Shown: positions 1 through 7,859 of the stretch, one piece after another
Position numbering within the stretch: position 1 is the first letter of the stretch
How the letters are laid out: each line of letters opens with the position of its first letter
Assembly (NCBI RefSeq): GCF_003259905.1
Contig: NZ_QLMG01000014.1
Coordinates: forward strand, 1-64,000
DNA length: 64,000 bases
Direction of reading: 5' to 3'
Source: Salipiger aestuarii
GTDB lineage: Bacteria > Pseudomonadota > Alphaproteobacteria > Rhodobacterales > Rhodobacteraceae
The notes under the pieces: model-generated
Databases searched by the model: none
What the model saw: only the letters and a program-made list of their open reading frames with translations
What the model was told of the DNA's origin: nothing
Made by a program: the position numbers and the translations under genes

Positions 1-95
1 ACCGCTCTCGGCATACCTGTCACAGAGGCCGTAGCATAAATGTGCCCGGGGAAAGGGGGCGTCCGCTCAGTCCAGGATTTGTGCAACAAAACCCC
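1..95. mobile_element. possible end of an insertion sequence entering from the left
   Basis: Reading leftward, the IS3 orfB-like frame at about 96-265 stops being recognisable here. It is replaced by AT-richer sequence containing ggatttgtgcaacaaaaccc at 75-94, which looks like an IS terminus. If so, a second element inserted into the IS3 orfB and most of it lies outside the window. No transposase can be read in these 95 bases, so this rests on the homology break and the terminus-like bases only. Confidence 0.3.
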
Positions 96-735
96 TTCAG
101 CGCTGGTTATAGGTGCGCGCGTGCCGATCGCGCGCTTGCGGCGGCCGCGTTTGCGCACTGTCAGACGCTCTTGCCGGGAGATCCGGTAGAGCTTCTTCCA
201 GTTCACTTGCCCGCCCTCACGCGCGAGCAGCAGATGCAGTCGGCGATACCCAAAGCGCCGCCGTTCACCCCGACAGCTCCCTGAGCCTTTCCCGCAGCCC
301 GGCCTGCGTCGACCTGGCTGAGCGCAGCCGACAGATGCGCGGATCAATCCCGGCCAGGGCACAGACCCGCCGCTGGTGGTCGTTCTTCCCTGTCCTGGCC
401 CGGTCCAAAGCTCGTCGCCCTGCGCCGGGCTTCAGAAGTTTTTCACCAGCATTTCCTTCGGCGGGGCCACATCCCGAATATGCTCGCCCGGCATCTTCCC
501 GAGCCTGGCATTCCCAGCCCCGAGGACCTACAGCCGCTTGGCCCCGGACACTTCCATGCCGCCATACTTCGAATGCCATTTGCAGAAGGTGCCATCGCTG
601 ATGCCATGCTTCCCTTCCGGCACAGCTCCCTGGGACCAGTGCCAGCCTGGTGTTCCCTGAGGATGCCAATGAGCTCCTCATCGCGAAACCGGCGCTGCCG
701 CATCGTCTGTCTTTTCGTTGGCAGAACAGACTGAC
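96..735 (-). pseudogene. degenerate IS3-family element (orfA plus 5' part of orfB)
   Basis: On the minus strand an orfA-type start at 703 reads MRQRRFRDEELIGILREHQAG, matching the IS3/IS911 orfA N-terminus, then LCRK. A short GGAAG duplication shifts the frame. The original frame then continues with KHGISDGTFCKWHSKYGGME, ending in an in-frame TAG after AKRL. Downstream an orfB-like frame contains the conserved ERRRFGYRRLH at about 230-263 and a LTVRKR motif, with one stop or frameshift just before it. The reading is lost near 96. The element is therefore dead through at least two frameshifts and a stop codon. The bases around 723-735 upstream of orfA probably contain its terminal repeat. Confidence 0.75.
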
Positions 736-767
736 TTCAAACCGAGGACTTTGGGGGGGAGCGGGGC

Positions 768-955
768 AACCGTCAGGCCTTCCTCGCGGTAAAACCTGCA
801 GATCCGATTGATGCCGGACGCCTTGCCCTCACGACGCAGCAAGTCGAATAGCATCCGGTAGCCGAACCGCCGGCGTTCGTTGGCAGGCCAAGATGTCGCA
901 GACGTCCCCGCAGTTCTGCGTCCGGTGCAGGTTGCGCTTGGCAGTGAACCATCTG
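768..955 (-). pseudogene. IS3-family orfB fragment
   Basis: A second, separate copy of the orfB N-terminal signature is readable on the minus strand: NERRRFGYRML followed by a REEGLTV motif (about 768-881). The preceding segment, with DAELRGRLR, is in another frame, so the fragment is frameshifted. It lies upstream of a different orfA, an order opposite to an intact IS3 element. It is therefore the remnant of another copy, into or beside which the neighbouring IS3 inserted. No DDE catalytic core remains. The bases from 956 to 1329 hold no gene I can support. Confidence 0.65.
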
Positions 956-1329
956 GCGTTCCGCCCCAACGATGTGGCGGGGAGGCCGTCCAGAATGCCG
1001 GCGCGAGGGGCGATCCGCCCCCCCCCGCCCCGCGCGCCTGAGGGCTGGACGATACCGGACGTTTCGCGTTACAGTTGAATCGGGCCCAGTAAGACGTCGA
1101 AAACCACGTTTGACCATGCAGTTGCAGCCCGTAGGCGATAGCAATTCGGTAACTTCTAGCGGTTACCCCCGTACAAGCGCGGCGAAGGAGACAACAGAAA
1201 TGCGAGGCAGCGCGAAGCGATCTGATCGCCGTCCAGACAACCGGACTCGCGTTTCGCCTGAAAATGCGGCAATAGCGGCGACAATTGCCCCCCAAGGGCG
1301 CGACTTCAGTTCAAAGAGCGTCTAAATCG

Positions 1330-2280
1330 ATGCAGATCACACATCTTGTCACCCATTCCGGCGGTTTCCATGCCGATGAGCTTCTGTCATCGGTGATCCT
1401 GACGCGGCTGTTTCCCGACGCCCAGCTCGTGCGCAGCCGCGACCCCGAATGGATCGCCCCCGCAAGAACGCGCATCATCTATGACGTCGGCCAGCAGTAT
1501 GACCCGGCCCAGGGCGTGTTCGATCACCACCAGCGGCCCACCCCCCAGCGCCCGGACGGCCAGCCCTTCAGCTCGTTCGGTCTGGTCTGGAACAGGTTCG
1601 GGCGCGACTATCTTGCCGCGCTGGGGTTGCCTGCCGGCGACATAGATGCGGTCCATGCCCAGTTCGATGAGCGGTTCGTGCTGCCCATCGACCTGATGGA
1701 CAACGGCGCCGTCGACCCTGGATCGGCTGGCCCGCTGCTGGCGCGTCTGACGCTGCCTGTGTTGCTGGAGAGCCTCAAGCCCGTGTTCGACGATCCAGAC
1801 CCGAACGCGGATGACAGGGCCTTTGCGGCGGCGCTACCCATCGCGCGTGCCTTTGTCGAATCCAACCTGAACCGCGAGGCGGCCAAGGTCCGCGCTGCGG
1901 GCATCGTTGCGGATGCTATTCGGGCGGCGGGCGACGGCAAGGTGATGGAACTGCCGCGGGGCATGCCATTCCGCCCGGCGATCGAAGAGGCAGGCGCCGA
2001 TCATCTGCTGTTCGTGGTTCACCCGCGGGACACGGATTGGGCCCTGACCGGTATTCGCATCGGCGAAAACACCTTTGAACAACGCGCCGATCTGCCCAAG
2101 GCTTGGGCGGGGCTGACCGACAAGGCGCTTGAGGCCGCGACCGGCGTCGAAGGGGCGAAATTCTGTCACAACGGGCGGTTCCTGGCCATAGCGCGCAGCC
2201 GCGAGGCGGCGCTGCGCATGGCGGCGCTGGCGGTCGACGAGGCGGGCGCCGACACCGCACGCGTGCAGGCGCAGGTCTGA
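1330..2280 (+). CDS. MYG1 family protein (DHH-like metal-dependent hydrolase/exonuclease)
   Basis: The 316-residue product starts with MQITHLVTHSGGFHADE. The HSGGFHADE motif and a following DHHQ motif (near residue 60) are the metal-site signatures of the MYG1/UPF0160 family. Eukaryotic MYG1 is a 3'-5' RNA exonuclease; bacterial members are little studied, so the substrate here is unknown. I place the start at 1330 rather than at in-frame ATG 1285, because the first 15 codons of the longer form resemble nothing in the family and the motif should lie near the N-terminus. The gene stands alone, with IS debris upstream and a terminator downstream. Confidence 0.88.
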   Translation: MQITHLVTHSGGFHADELLSSVILTRLFPDAQLVRSRDPEWIAPARTRIIYDVGQQYDPAQGVFDHHQRPTPQRPDGQPFSSFGLVWNRFGRDYLAALGLPAGDIDAVHAQFDERFVLPIDLMDNGAVDPGSAGPLLARLTLPVLLESLKPVFDDPDPNADDRAFAAALPIARAFVESNLNREAAKVRAAGIVADAIRAAGDGKVMELPRGMPFRPAIEEAGADHLLFVVHPRDTDWALTGIRIGENTFEQRADLPKAWAGLTDKALEAATGVEGAKFCHNGRFLAIARSREAALRMAALAVDEAGADTARVQAQV

Positions 2281-2325
2281 CACGCCGCAGCGACCGCCCG
2301 CCGCTTTGGCAGCCCCGTGATGCGC

Positions 2326-2355
2326 AAAAATGGCCCGGACATCGTCGTCCGGGCC
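2326..2355 (-). terminator. intrinsic terminator of the class III aminotransferase gene
   Basis: A 9-bp perfect stem (ggcccggac 2332-2340 with gtccgggcc 2347-2355, 6-nt loop) is followed on the minus strand by ATTTTTG (2326-2331). This fits the end of the leftward aminotransferase gene. It may also stop the rightward MYG1 gene, although the T-run favours the minus strand. Confidence 0.75.
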
Positions 2356-2388
2356 TTGGCAGTCCCCGGGGCCTTCAGCGGACGAGGA

Positions 2389-3771
2389 TCACAGCATTCC
2401 TTCGGCTTTCGCCCAGTCCAGCGCCTTGTCCATCGCACGGCCAAACCGCGCGAGGATTTCCGCGACATCGTCTTCGGTGACAATCAGCGGCGGACAGAAG
2501 GCGACGGTTTCATAGACGTTGCGCACGATCAGGCCTTCTTCGGCGCACAGGGCCACCACCTTGGTGGCCATCGCGCCCGCAGGTTCGAACGCGGTCTTGG
2601 TGGCGCGATCCTTTGTCATCTCGACCCCGGCGATCAGGCCGACACCGCGCACTTCGCCCACCAGCGGGTGATCGGCGAATTTGCGCAGGCCGTCCTGGAA
2701 CATCGGCTCCAGACGGGCGGCATTGCCCATAAGGTCGTTTTCCTCGATGATCGCAAGGTTTTCCAGTCCCACGGCGCAGGCGACCGGGTGGCCCGATCCG
2801 GTAAAGCCGTGGCCAAAGGTGCCCAGCTTGGCGGTGTTGTCGGCGATGGCGTTGTAGACCTTGTCATTCACCACGATCGCGGCCAGCGGCATATAGGACG
2901 ATGTGAGCTGCTTGGAGGTCACCAGTATGTCAGGCGTGAACCCGTATTTCTGACAGCCGAACGGCGCGCCGGTGCGCCCGAAACCGTTGATGACCTCATC
3001 CGCGACCAGCAGGATGTCGTATTTCGCGCAGATTTCCGCAACGCCGGGCCAGTACCCGACCGGAGGCGTCATGACGCCGCCCGCGCCCATCACCGGCTCG
3101 CCGATGAACCCGGCGATGGTTTCGGGGCCTTCGGCGAGGATGGTGTCTTCCAGCTCTTTCAACAGGCGGGCGGTGAATGCCACCTCGGACTCGCCCTCGT
3201 TGGCGCAGCGCCAGTAATGCGGCGTGGTCAGGTGGGTGACCGGAATCGCGGGCAGGTCGAAATCCTTGTGGTTGCTCGGCAGGCCGGTCAGGGAACCGGA
3301 GGCGATGGTGATGCCGTGATAGCCCTTGTTCCGCGCGAGGAATTTCTTCTTTTCGGGGCGCCCAAGACCGTTGTTCAGGAACCACGCCATCTTGATGACG
3401 GTGTCGTTCGCCTCGGACCCCGAGTTGGTAAAGAAGACGCGGTTCAGTCCCTCGGGGGTCATTTCGGCCAGCTTTTCGGCCAGACGGATGGACGGTTCAT
3501 GCGCCTTGTGGGCGAAGCTGTGGTAGTAGGGCAGTTTCTTCAGTTGCTCGTAGGCGGCATCGGCCAGGCGGGTTTCCGAAAAGCCCACGGCGACCGACCA
3601 CAGGCCCGCCAGCGCCTCGATATATTCCTTGCCCTGATCGTCGAAGACGCGGGCGCCATCGCCCCTGGTGATGATCATCGGGCCCTTTTCCTCATGCGCG
3701 CGCATGTTGGTGTAGGGGTGCATCGAATGGGCGATGTCGGATGCGTGAAGCGAATTGGGGCGCTGGTTCAT
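2389..3771 (-). CDS. class III (omega-type) PLP aminotransferase
   Basis: The 460-residue protein has the fold-type I class III pattern: NSGSEAND near residues 116-123 for phosphate binding, DEVINGFGRTG with the PLP-pyridine aspartate D258, and the Schiff-base lysine K287 in TSKQLTSSY. It resembles omega-transaminases and putrescine/beta-alanine:pyruvate-type enzymes, which move a terminal amino group to pyruvate or a similar acceptor. It lies 103 bp downstream of the M20 deacylase gene on the same strand, behind a GntR - deacetylase - deacylase operon. This makes it the likely step that handles an amine released by deacylation. The exact amino donor cannot be read from sequence. Confidence 0.88.
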   Translation of the reverse strand: MNQRPNSLHASDIAHSMHPYTNMRAHEEKGPMIITRGDGARVFDDQGKEYIEALAGLWSVAVGFSETRLADAAYEQLKKLPYYHSFAHKAHEPSIRLAEKLAEMTPEGLNRVFFTNSGSEANDTVIKMAWFLNNGLGRPEKKKFLARNKGYHGITIASGSLTGLPSNHKDFDLPAIPVTHLTTPHYWRCANEGESEVAFTARLLKELEDTILAEGPETIAGFIGEPVMGAGGVMTPPVGYWPGVAEICAKYDILLVADEVINGFGRTGAPFGCQKYGFTPDILVTSKQLTSSYMPLAAIVVNDKVYNAIADNTAKLGTFGHGFTGSGHPVACAVGLENLAIIEENDLMGNAARLEPMFQDGLRKFADHPLVGEVRGVGLIAGVEMTKDRATKTAFEPAGAMATKVVALCAEEGLIVRNVYETVAFCPPLIVTEDDVAEILARFGRAMDKALDWAKAEGML

Positions 3772-3874
3772 CGGGGTCTCCGTGTTGGCTGAAAGGGCAG
3801 GGGGCAGGGACTCGGGGGTCCGTGTTGCTGCGAAGCTTAGGGGAAGGCGGGGGCAAAGGTCACGGGGAATTTGA

Positions 3875-5152
3875 TCATATTTCTTCCAGCCCGCACCAGT
3901 CGGCTATGAATAGGGCAATCGCCCCGGTGACACGTTTGACCGAGGACAGGCTGACGCGTTCGTCAAAACCGTGGATCGCTTCGGAATAGGGGCCGTAGAC
4001 CAGGCAGGGGGTCTTGCCATAGATGGCGAAGACACGCCCATCGAGGTATCCGGGGGTGACGAAGGATTCGAGCGGTTGGTGATAGGATGACAGATGCGCG
4101 CGGGCGAGCGTTGCCTCGGCGTCGGACCCTTCTTCCAGCACATAGCCTTCGGCGAAGAAGCCGTTCCAGGTGACCTGCGGCGGGTTGTTGGCGAGAAACG
4201 GCACCTTGGCGGCGGCGGCGCGCAGATGGGTCTCGATCTCGCGCGCGGCGTCGGCGGCAGATGTGCCCGGGTAGATGGCGATGCGGCAGTCGATTTCGCA
4301 CCATGCCGGCACCGACGAGGCCCAGTCGCCGCCCGCGATCTTGCCGACGTTGAAGTTGATCGGGTGGTCGAGGTCTTCGAAATAGCGATGCTGGGATTTG
4401 CGGGCGTTCCAGTCGGCTTCCAGCGCGCGCAGGCCGCGGATCACGTCGTAGGCGGCCTCGATCGCGTTGGCGCCGCTGCCGGCCTCGCGCACATGGACCG
4501 GGGCGCCCTGAACCCGGACGCGGAACCACAGCACGCCGGTGTTGGCGCGCACCAGCTTGTCATCCTCGGGTTCGGGGATGATCGCGGCATCGGCGTTATA
4601 GCCACGCAGCAGGGCGGCAAGGGCGCCGTTGCCGGTGCATTCCTCTTCGATCACCGATTGCTGGTACAACAACGCGGCGGGGCGGTAGCCAATGCGTTTG
4701 AGCGCCTCGACTGCGAACACGTTGGCGGCGATGCCGGCCTTCATGTCGGCGATGCCGCGCCCGTACAGCCAGTCGCCGTCGCGCCTGGGGGCGAACGGCG
4801 GGGTGGTCCACATATCCGGCGGGCCGGCGGGCACCACGTCCATATGGCCGTTCAGCACCAGCGAGCGGCCCGTTTCCCTGCGCGGCCGCAGGGTGCCCAC
4901 CACGTTGATGGCATTGGAATAATCGACATCGACGGGGGAAAAGCCGGGGTGCGATCTGATGTCATCCACGTCGATGGTCCAGCGGTCCATCGCATAGCCG
5001 CGTTTTTTCAGATCGGCGTATAGGAAATTCTGCGCGGTGGCCTCTTGCCCGCGCAAGGACGGAAAGCGGCCAAGGGTTTCGGTATAGGCGATCTGTTGCT
5101 CGAACCCGTCATCAACGGCGCGCAGGATCATTCCTGTCAGGTCGGATGTCAT
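3875..5152 (-). CDS. M20 family deacylase (ArgE/DapE-like)
   Basis: The 425-residue M20 metallohydrolase shows HMDVVPAG (H103, D105), GRGIADMKAG (metal-bridging D136) and a catalytic EEE at 169-171 in IEEECTGNG. A dimerisation/lid insertion lies in the middle. Family members cleave N-acyl or peptide-like amide bonds of amino acids using two zinc ions (ArgE, DapE, carboxypeptidase G2-like). The ATG overlaps the TGA of the upstream deacetylase gene by 4 bp, so the two are probably translationally coupled. Coupling to a second deacetylase suggests a substrate with more than one acyl/amide bond, or two related substrates. Specificity is not predictable. Confidence 0.88.
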   Translation of the reverse strand: MTSDLTGMILRAVDDGFEQQIAYTETLGRFPSLRGQEATAQNFLYADLKKRGYAMDRWTIDVDDIRSHPGFSPVDVDYSNAINVVGTLRPRRETGRSLVLNGHMDVVPAGPPDMWTTPPFAPRRDGDWLYGRGIADMKAGIAANVFAVEALKRIGYRPAALLYQQSVIEEECTGNGALAALLRGYNADAAIIPEPEDDKLVRANTGVLWFRVRVQGAPVHVREAGSGANAIEAAYDVIRGLRALEADWNARKSQHRYFEDLDHPINFNVGKIAGGDWASSVPAWCEIDCRIAIYPGTSAADAAREIETHLRAAAAKVPFLANNPPQVTWNGFFAEGYVLEEGSDAEATLARAHLSSYHQPLESFVTPGYLDGRVFAIYGKTPCLVYGPYSEAIHGFDERVSLSSVKRVTGAIALFIADWCGLEEI

Positions 5153-6177
5153 GCGTCGCGTCCCAGAAAGCCATTCATGAACGACACCAGGGAGGTGGTC
5201 AGATCGGGCGACAGGTAACCGCCTTCCTGCACGATCACCGTGGGATAGCCTGCGGCGGCGATCATCGCGCCCGCGCGGCGAAAGCCGTCAAAGCTGATCT
5301 TCATCCCCAGAAGGGGATCGTTTTCATGCGCGTCCAGCCCGAGGCTGAGCATCAGCGCGCCAGGTTTGAAATCGCGGATCGCAACCAGCGCCTGCGCCAT
5401 GCTGTCCAGCCAGACATCGTCGGTGGTGCTGCGCGGCAGCGGCAGGTTCAGGTTGAATCCCAGCCCTTCGCCAAGGCCGGTTTCATAGGTGTAGCCGGTG
5501 AAGAATGGGTAATAGTCGGACGGGTCCGCGTGAATGGAGACGGTCATCACGTCGGCACGATCATAGAATATCGACTGCGTGCCGTTGCCGTGGTGAACGT
5601 CGATGTCCAGCGATGCGACCCGGTCATGCCCGTCGCGCAGGCGCGCCGCGGCGATGGCGGAATTGTTCAGCAGGCAATGCCCGGATGCGATTTCGGCGCT
5701 GGAGTGATGCCCCGCCGGACGGCACAGCGCATAGGCCGAGGCCGCGCCGTTCAGCACCGCGTCGGCGGCGGCAATCGCGCAATCGGCGGCGCGCCGGGCG
5801 GCGCGCCAGCTGTGTTCTCCGACAGGGGCCGAGGTGTCGCCCATGTGCCAGCCCGCACGCCCGACGATGGCCTTGGGGTAGGTCGCGATGGACCGGTCGG
5901 GAAAGACGTTCGGCACCACTTCGGGGCCGGCATTGGGCAGGGTTTGCCACTCATCCCATGCGGTTTCCAGAAAATCCAGGAAATCGGGCGTGTGGACGGC
6001 CTCCAGCGCCGCGTCCGGCGCTTCGAACGGGTGTTCGGCGCGCAGGCCCAACTGGTCCAGCCCCGCCAGCAGCAGCCGCGCGCGCTCTGCCTGTTCGGCG
6101 TTGCGCAGCACCTTGCCATGGGTCAGGCGAAAAATCGGGTCATGCGCTTCGGTTTCCGGCGCGTAAAAGCATCTCAT
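5149..6177 (-). CDS. histone-deacetylase-family enzyme, acetylpolyamine-amidohydrolase-like
   Basis: The 342 residues match the size of bacterial acetylpolyamine amidohydrolase (Mycoplana ramosa type, 341). The arginase/HDAC active site is complete: H157-H158 in AGHHS, zinc ligands D193 and H195 in DIDVHHGNG and D282 in LGLDAHEND, and the transition-state tyrosine Y321 in EGGY. The expected reaction is zinc-dependent removal of an acetyl or short acyl group from an amine. The start overlaps the stop of the GntR-family gene by 4 bp and the end overlaps the M20 gene by 4 bp. This gives a tight regulator - deacetylase - deacylase operon. Acetylpolyamine is the first substrate guess, but other acylated amines are possible. 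Confidence 0.87.
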   Translation of the reverse strand: MRCFYAPETEAHDPIFRLTHGKVLRNAEQAERARLLLAGLDQLGLRAEHPFEAPDAALEAVHTPDFLDFLETAWDEWQTLPNAGPEVVPNVFPDRSIATYPKAIVGRAGWHMGDTSAPVGEHSWRAARRAADCAIAAADAVLNGAASAYALCRPAGHHSSAEIASGHCLLNNSAIAAARLRDGHDRVASLDIDVHHGNGTQSIFYDRADVMTVSIHADPSDYYPFFTGYTYETGLGEGLGFNLNLPLPRSTTDDVWLDSMAQALVAIRDFKPGALMLSLGLDAHENDPLLGMKISFDGFRRAGAMIAAAGYPTVIVQEGGYLSPDLTTSLVSFMNGFLGRDA

Positions 6178-6875
6178 AGCGGTTTTTCGCCTTCCAGTTT
6201 GCGGAATTGCTCGGTCACCAGGCTGCGGGCGACATCGAGGTGATGGAACATGGCGTCAGAGGCGGCGGGCGCGTCGCCTGCCTGGATCGCTTCGACGATG
6301 GGCACATGGGTGTCAGCCAAGCGGTGTGCATCGTCGTAAAGCTTGCCGATCAGCATGATGGTCAGCTCGGTTTCCAGCGCGATCTGCTCAAACGTCGCCA
6401 GAAAGCGCGGGTTGCCCGCGCCGTTGCAGATCAGGCGATGAAACTGCATGTCGGCCTCGACCTGTGTGAGCATGTCATGACCGGGTTCCGCGACGCGGTG
6501 CAGCACGTCGATCTGGGCACACAGGGCGGGCACGGTTTGTCTGTCCCCTTCGCGGATCAGGCGGCGCACGGCGGCCAGTTCGATGACGATGCGAAATTCG
6601 TACAGGTTGTCCAGTTCGGTCGGGGTAAAGCTGCGCACGAAAAAGCCGCGGTTGGGCTGATAGGTCACAAGGCCCGAGTTTTCCAGCAGCCGCGCCGCTT
6701 CACGTACCGGCGCACGGCTGGTGCCAAGCCGCCGGGCGATCACCGATTCGCTCAGCCGCTGCCCGGCGGGCAGCTGGCCGGACACGATGGCCTTGCTGAG
6801 CCTGCGCGCCACACGCTGAACCAGCCCCTCGCGGTCGAGCGGCCCAAGTTCGCCTGCGTCGGTGTCTACATCCAT
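6174..6875 (-). CDS. GntR family regulator, FCD (FadR) subfamily
   Basis: The 233-residue protein has an N-terminal winged helix (RLGTSRAPVREAARLLE is the recognition segment) and a C-terminal FCD ligand-binding helical domain with metal/ligand histidines (FHRLICNGAGNPRF, LADTHVPIVEA, HHLDVARS). I take the ATG at 6875. An upstream in-frame ATG at 7022 would run through the operator and the divergent gene. The gene heads the leftward operon and lies back to back with the class II aldolase gene. The 20-bp palindrome between them is the obvious binding site. FCD regulators are usually repressors relieved by a pathway metabolite, probably an organic acid here. Confidence 0.9.
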   Translation of the reverse strand: MDVDTDAGELGPLDREGLVQRVARRLSKAIVSGQLPAGQRLSESVIARRLGTSRAPVREAARLLENSGLVTYQPNRGFFVRSFTPTELDNLYEFRIVIELAAVRRLIREGDRQTVPALCAQIDVLHRVAEPGHDMLTQVEADMQFHRLICNGAGNPRFLATFEQIALETELTIMLIGKLYDDAHRLADTHVPIVEAIQAGDAPAASDAMFHHLDVARSLVTEQFRKLEGEKPL

Positions 6876-6924
6876 GCCGGGCCTCTGCTGAGGTGAAATT
6901 CCAGTCAAGGCTAATTGTATATCC

Positions 6925-6944
6925 GTCGATTGTCGACAATCGAC
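6925..6944. promoter_or_regulatory. perfect 20-bp palindrome, probable GntR operator
   Basis: The half-site gtcgattgtc is followed directly by its exact reverse complement. The core TTGTCGACAA resembles the short inverted repeats bound by FCD-type GntR regulators. It lies 50 bp upstream of the regulator's start and 60 bp upstream of the aldolase start, so one site could control both arms of the cluster. Confidence 0.75.
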
Positions 6945-7003
6945 TTGACGAAAGGTGCAAAATTGCCCTTCCTTTGGTCTCGACGATGGCAAGGAGAGGT
7001 GGG

Positions 7004-7774
7004 ATGCCCGACGGGATGACAAGCGACACGGTCGGCGCTCTGCGGCGCGATCTGGCGGCTGCCTACCGTTTGATCGCGCTTTACGGTATGGATGACAGCA
7101 TCTACACCCATGTCTCGGCCCGGTTGCCCGATGGCCCGGGCGGGGAAAAGCGATTCCTGCTGAACCCCTATGGCTTGCGGTTCGATGAGGTGACGCCGGA
7201 CAATCTGGTGACCGTGGATGAAACCGGCGCGGTGGTCGATGACCCCTGTGGCGCTGGCATGAACGCCGCGGGCTTTACCATTCACTCGGCGGTTCACATG
7301 GCGCGCCATGATGCGGTCTGCGTGCTGCACACCCATACGGTCGCCGGTGTGGCGGTGTCGTCGGTGCGCGAAGGTCTGCTGCCGCTCAATCAGTGGTCGG
7401 CGCAGTTCTTTGGCCAGTTCGCCTTTCACGATTACGAAGGCATCGCGCTGAACCTCGAAGAACGCGCGCGCATCGTGGCCGATCTGGGGGACAAGCGGGT
7501 GATGCTGCTGCGCAATCACGGCACGCTGCTGCTGGGCCGGTCGGTCGCCGAGGCGATGAAATACGCGCTGAACCTCGAACGATCCTGCAAGGCGCAGGTG
7601 GCCGCGCTGGGCATGGGGCTGACCCCGATGGTGCTGCCGGATGATCTGGCGGCACATACGGCCGCGCAATACGCCCGCGCCTATGACAAGATCGAGCAGG
7701 GCGGCGAGCGCGACCCCGAATGGGCCGCGATGCTGCGCTTGCTCGACACAAAGCTTCCCGGCTGGGCCGGGTAG
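7004..7774 (+). CDS. class II aldolase/adducin family protein
   Basis: The 256-residue protein has the class II aldolase metal site: H109 and H111 in LHTHTVAGVAV and H172 in RNHGTLLLG, with an acidic residue expected from the central region. Relatives include L-fuculose-phosphate aldolase, ribulose-5-phosphate 4-epimerase and many aldolase-like enzymes acting on non-phosphorylated hydroxy-carbonyl compounds. I chose the start at 7004 because AAGGAG (6991-6996) lies 7 nt upstream. The longer frame from 6893 crosses the operator. It is the first gene of the rightward operon. An aldol-type cleavage or decarboxylation next to an importer and an amidase suggests carbon-skeleton processing. Confidence 0.87.
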   Translation: MPDGMTSDTVGALRRDLAAAYRLIALYGMDDSIYTHVSARLPDGPGGEKRFLLNPYGLRFDEVTPDNLVTVDETGAVVDDPCGAGMNAAGFTIHSAVHMARHDAVCVLHTHTVAGVAVSSVREGLLPLNQWSAQFFGQFAFHDYEGIALNLEERARIVADLGDKRVMLLRNHGTLLLGRSVAEAMKYALNLERSCKAQVAALGMGLTPMVLPDDLAAHTAAQYARAYDKIEQGGERDPEWAAMLRLLDTKLPGWAG

Positions 7775-7859
7775 AACACCCCCGGTACGCTCCGGGCCAT
7801 GCGATCCTGCGTCAAGACAGGCCGCATTCCATCGAAACGACGGAAAAACAGGGAAAGCC

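Noticed and set aside
2317-3792. Long plus-strand open frame opposite the aminotransferase gene
   Set aside because: The minus strand encodes a complete class III aminotransferase with all motifs, whereas the plus-strand frame has no recognisable domain; it is a GC-rich antisense shadow.
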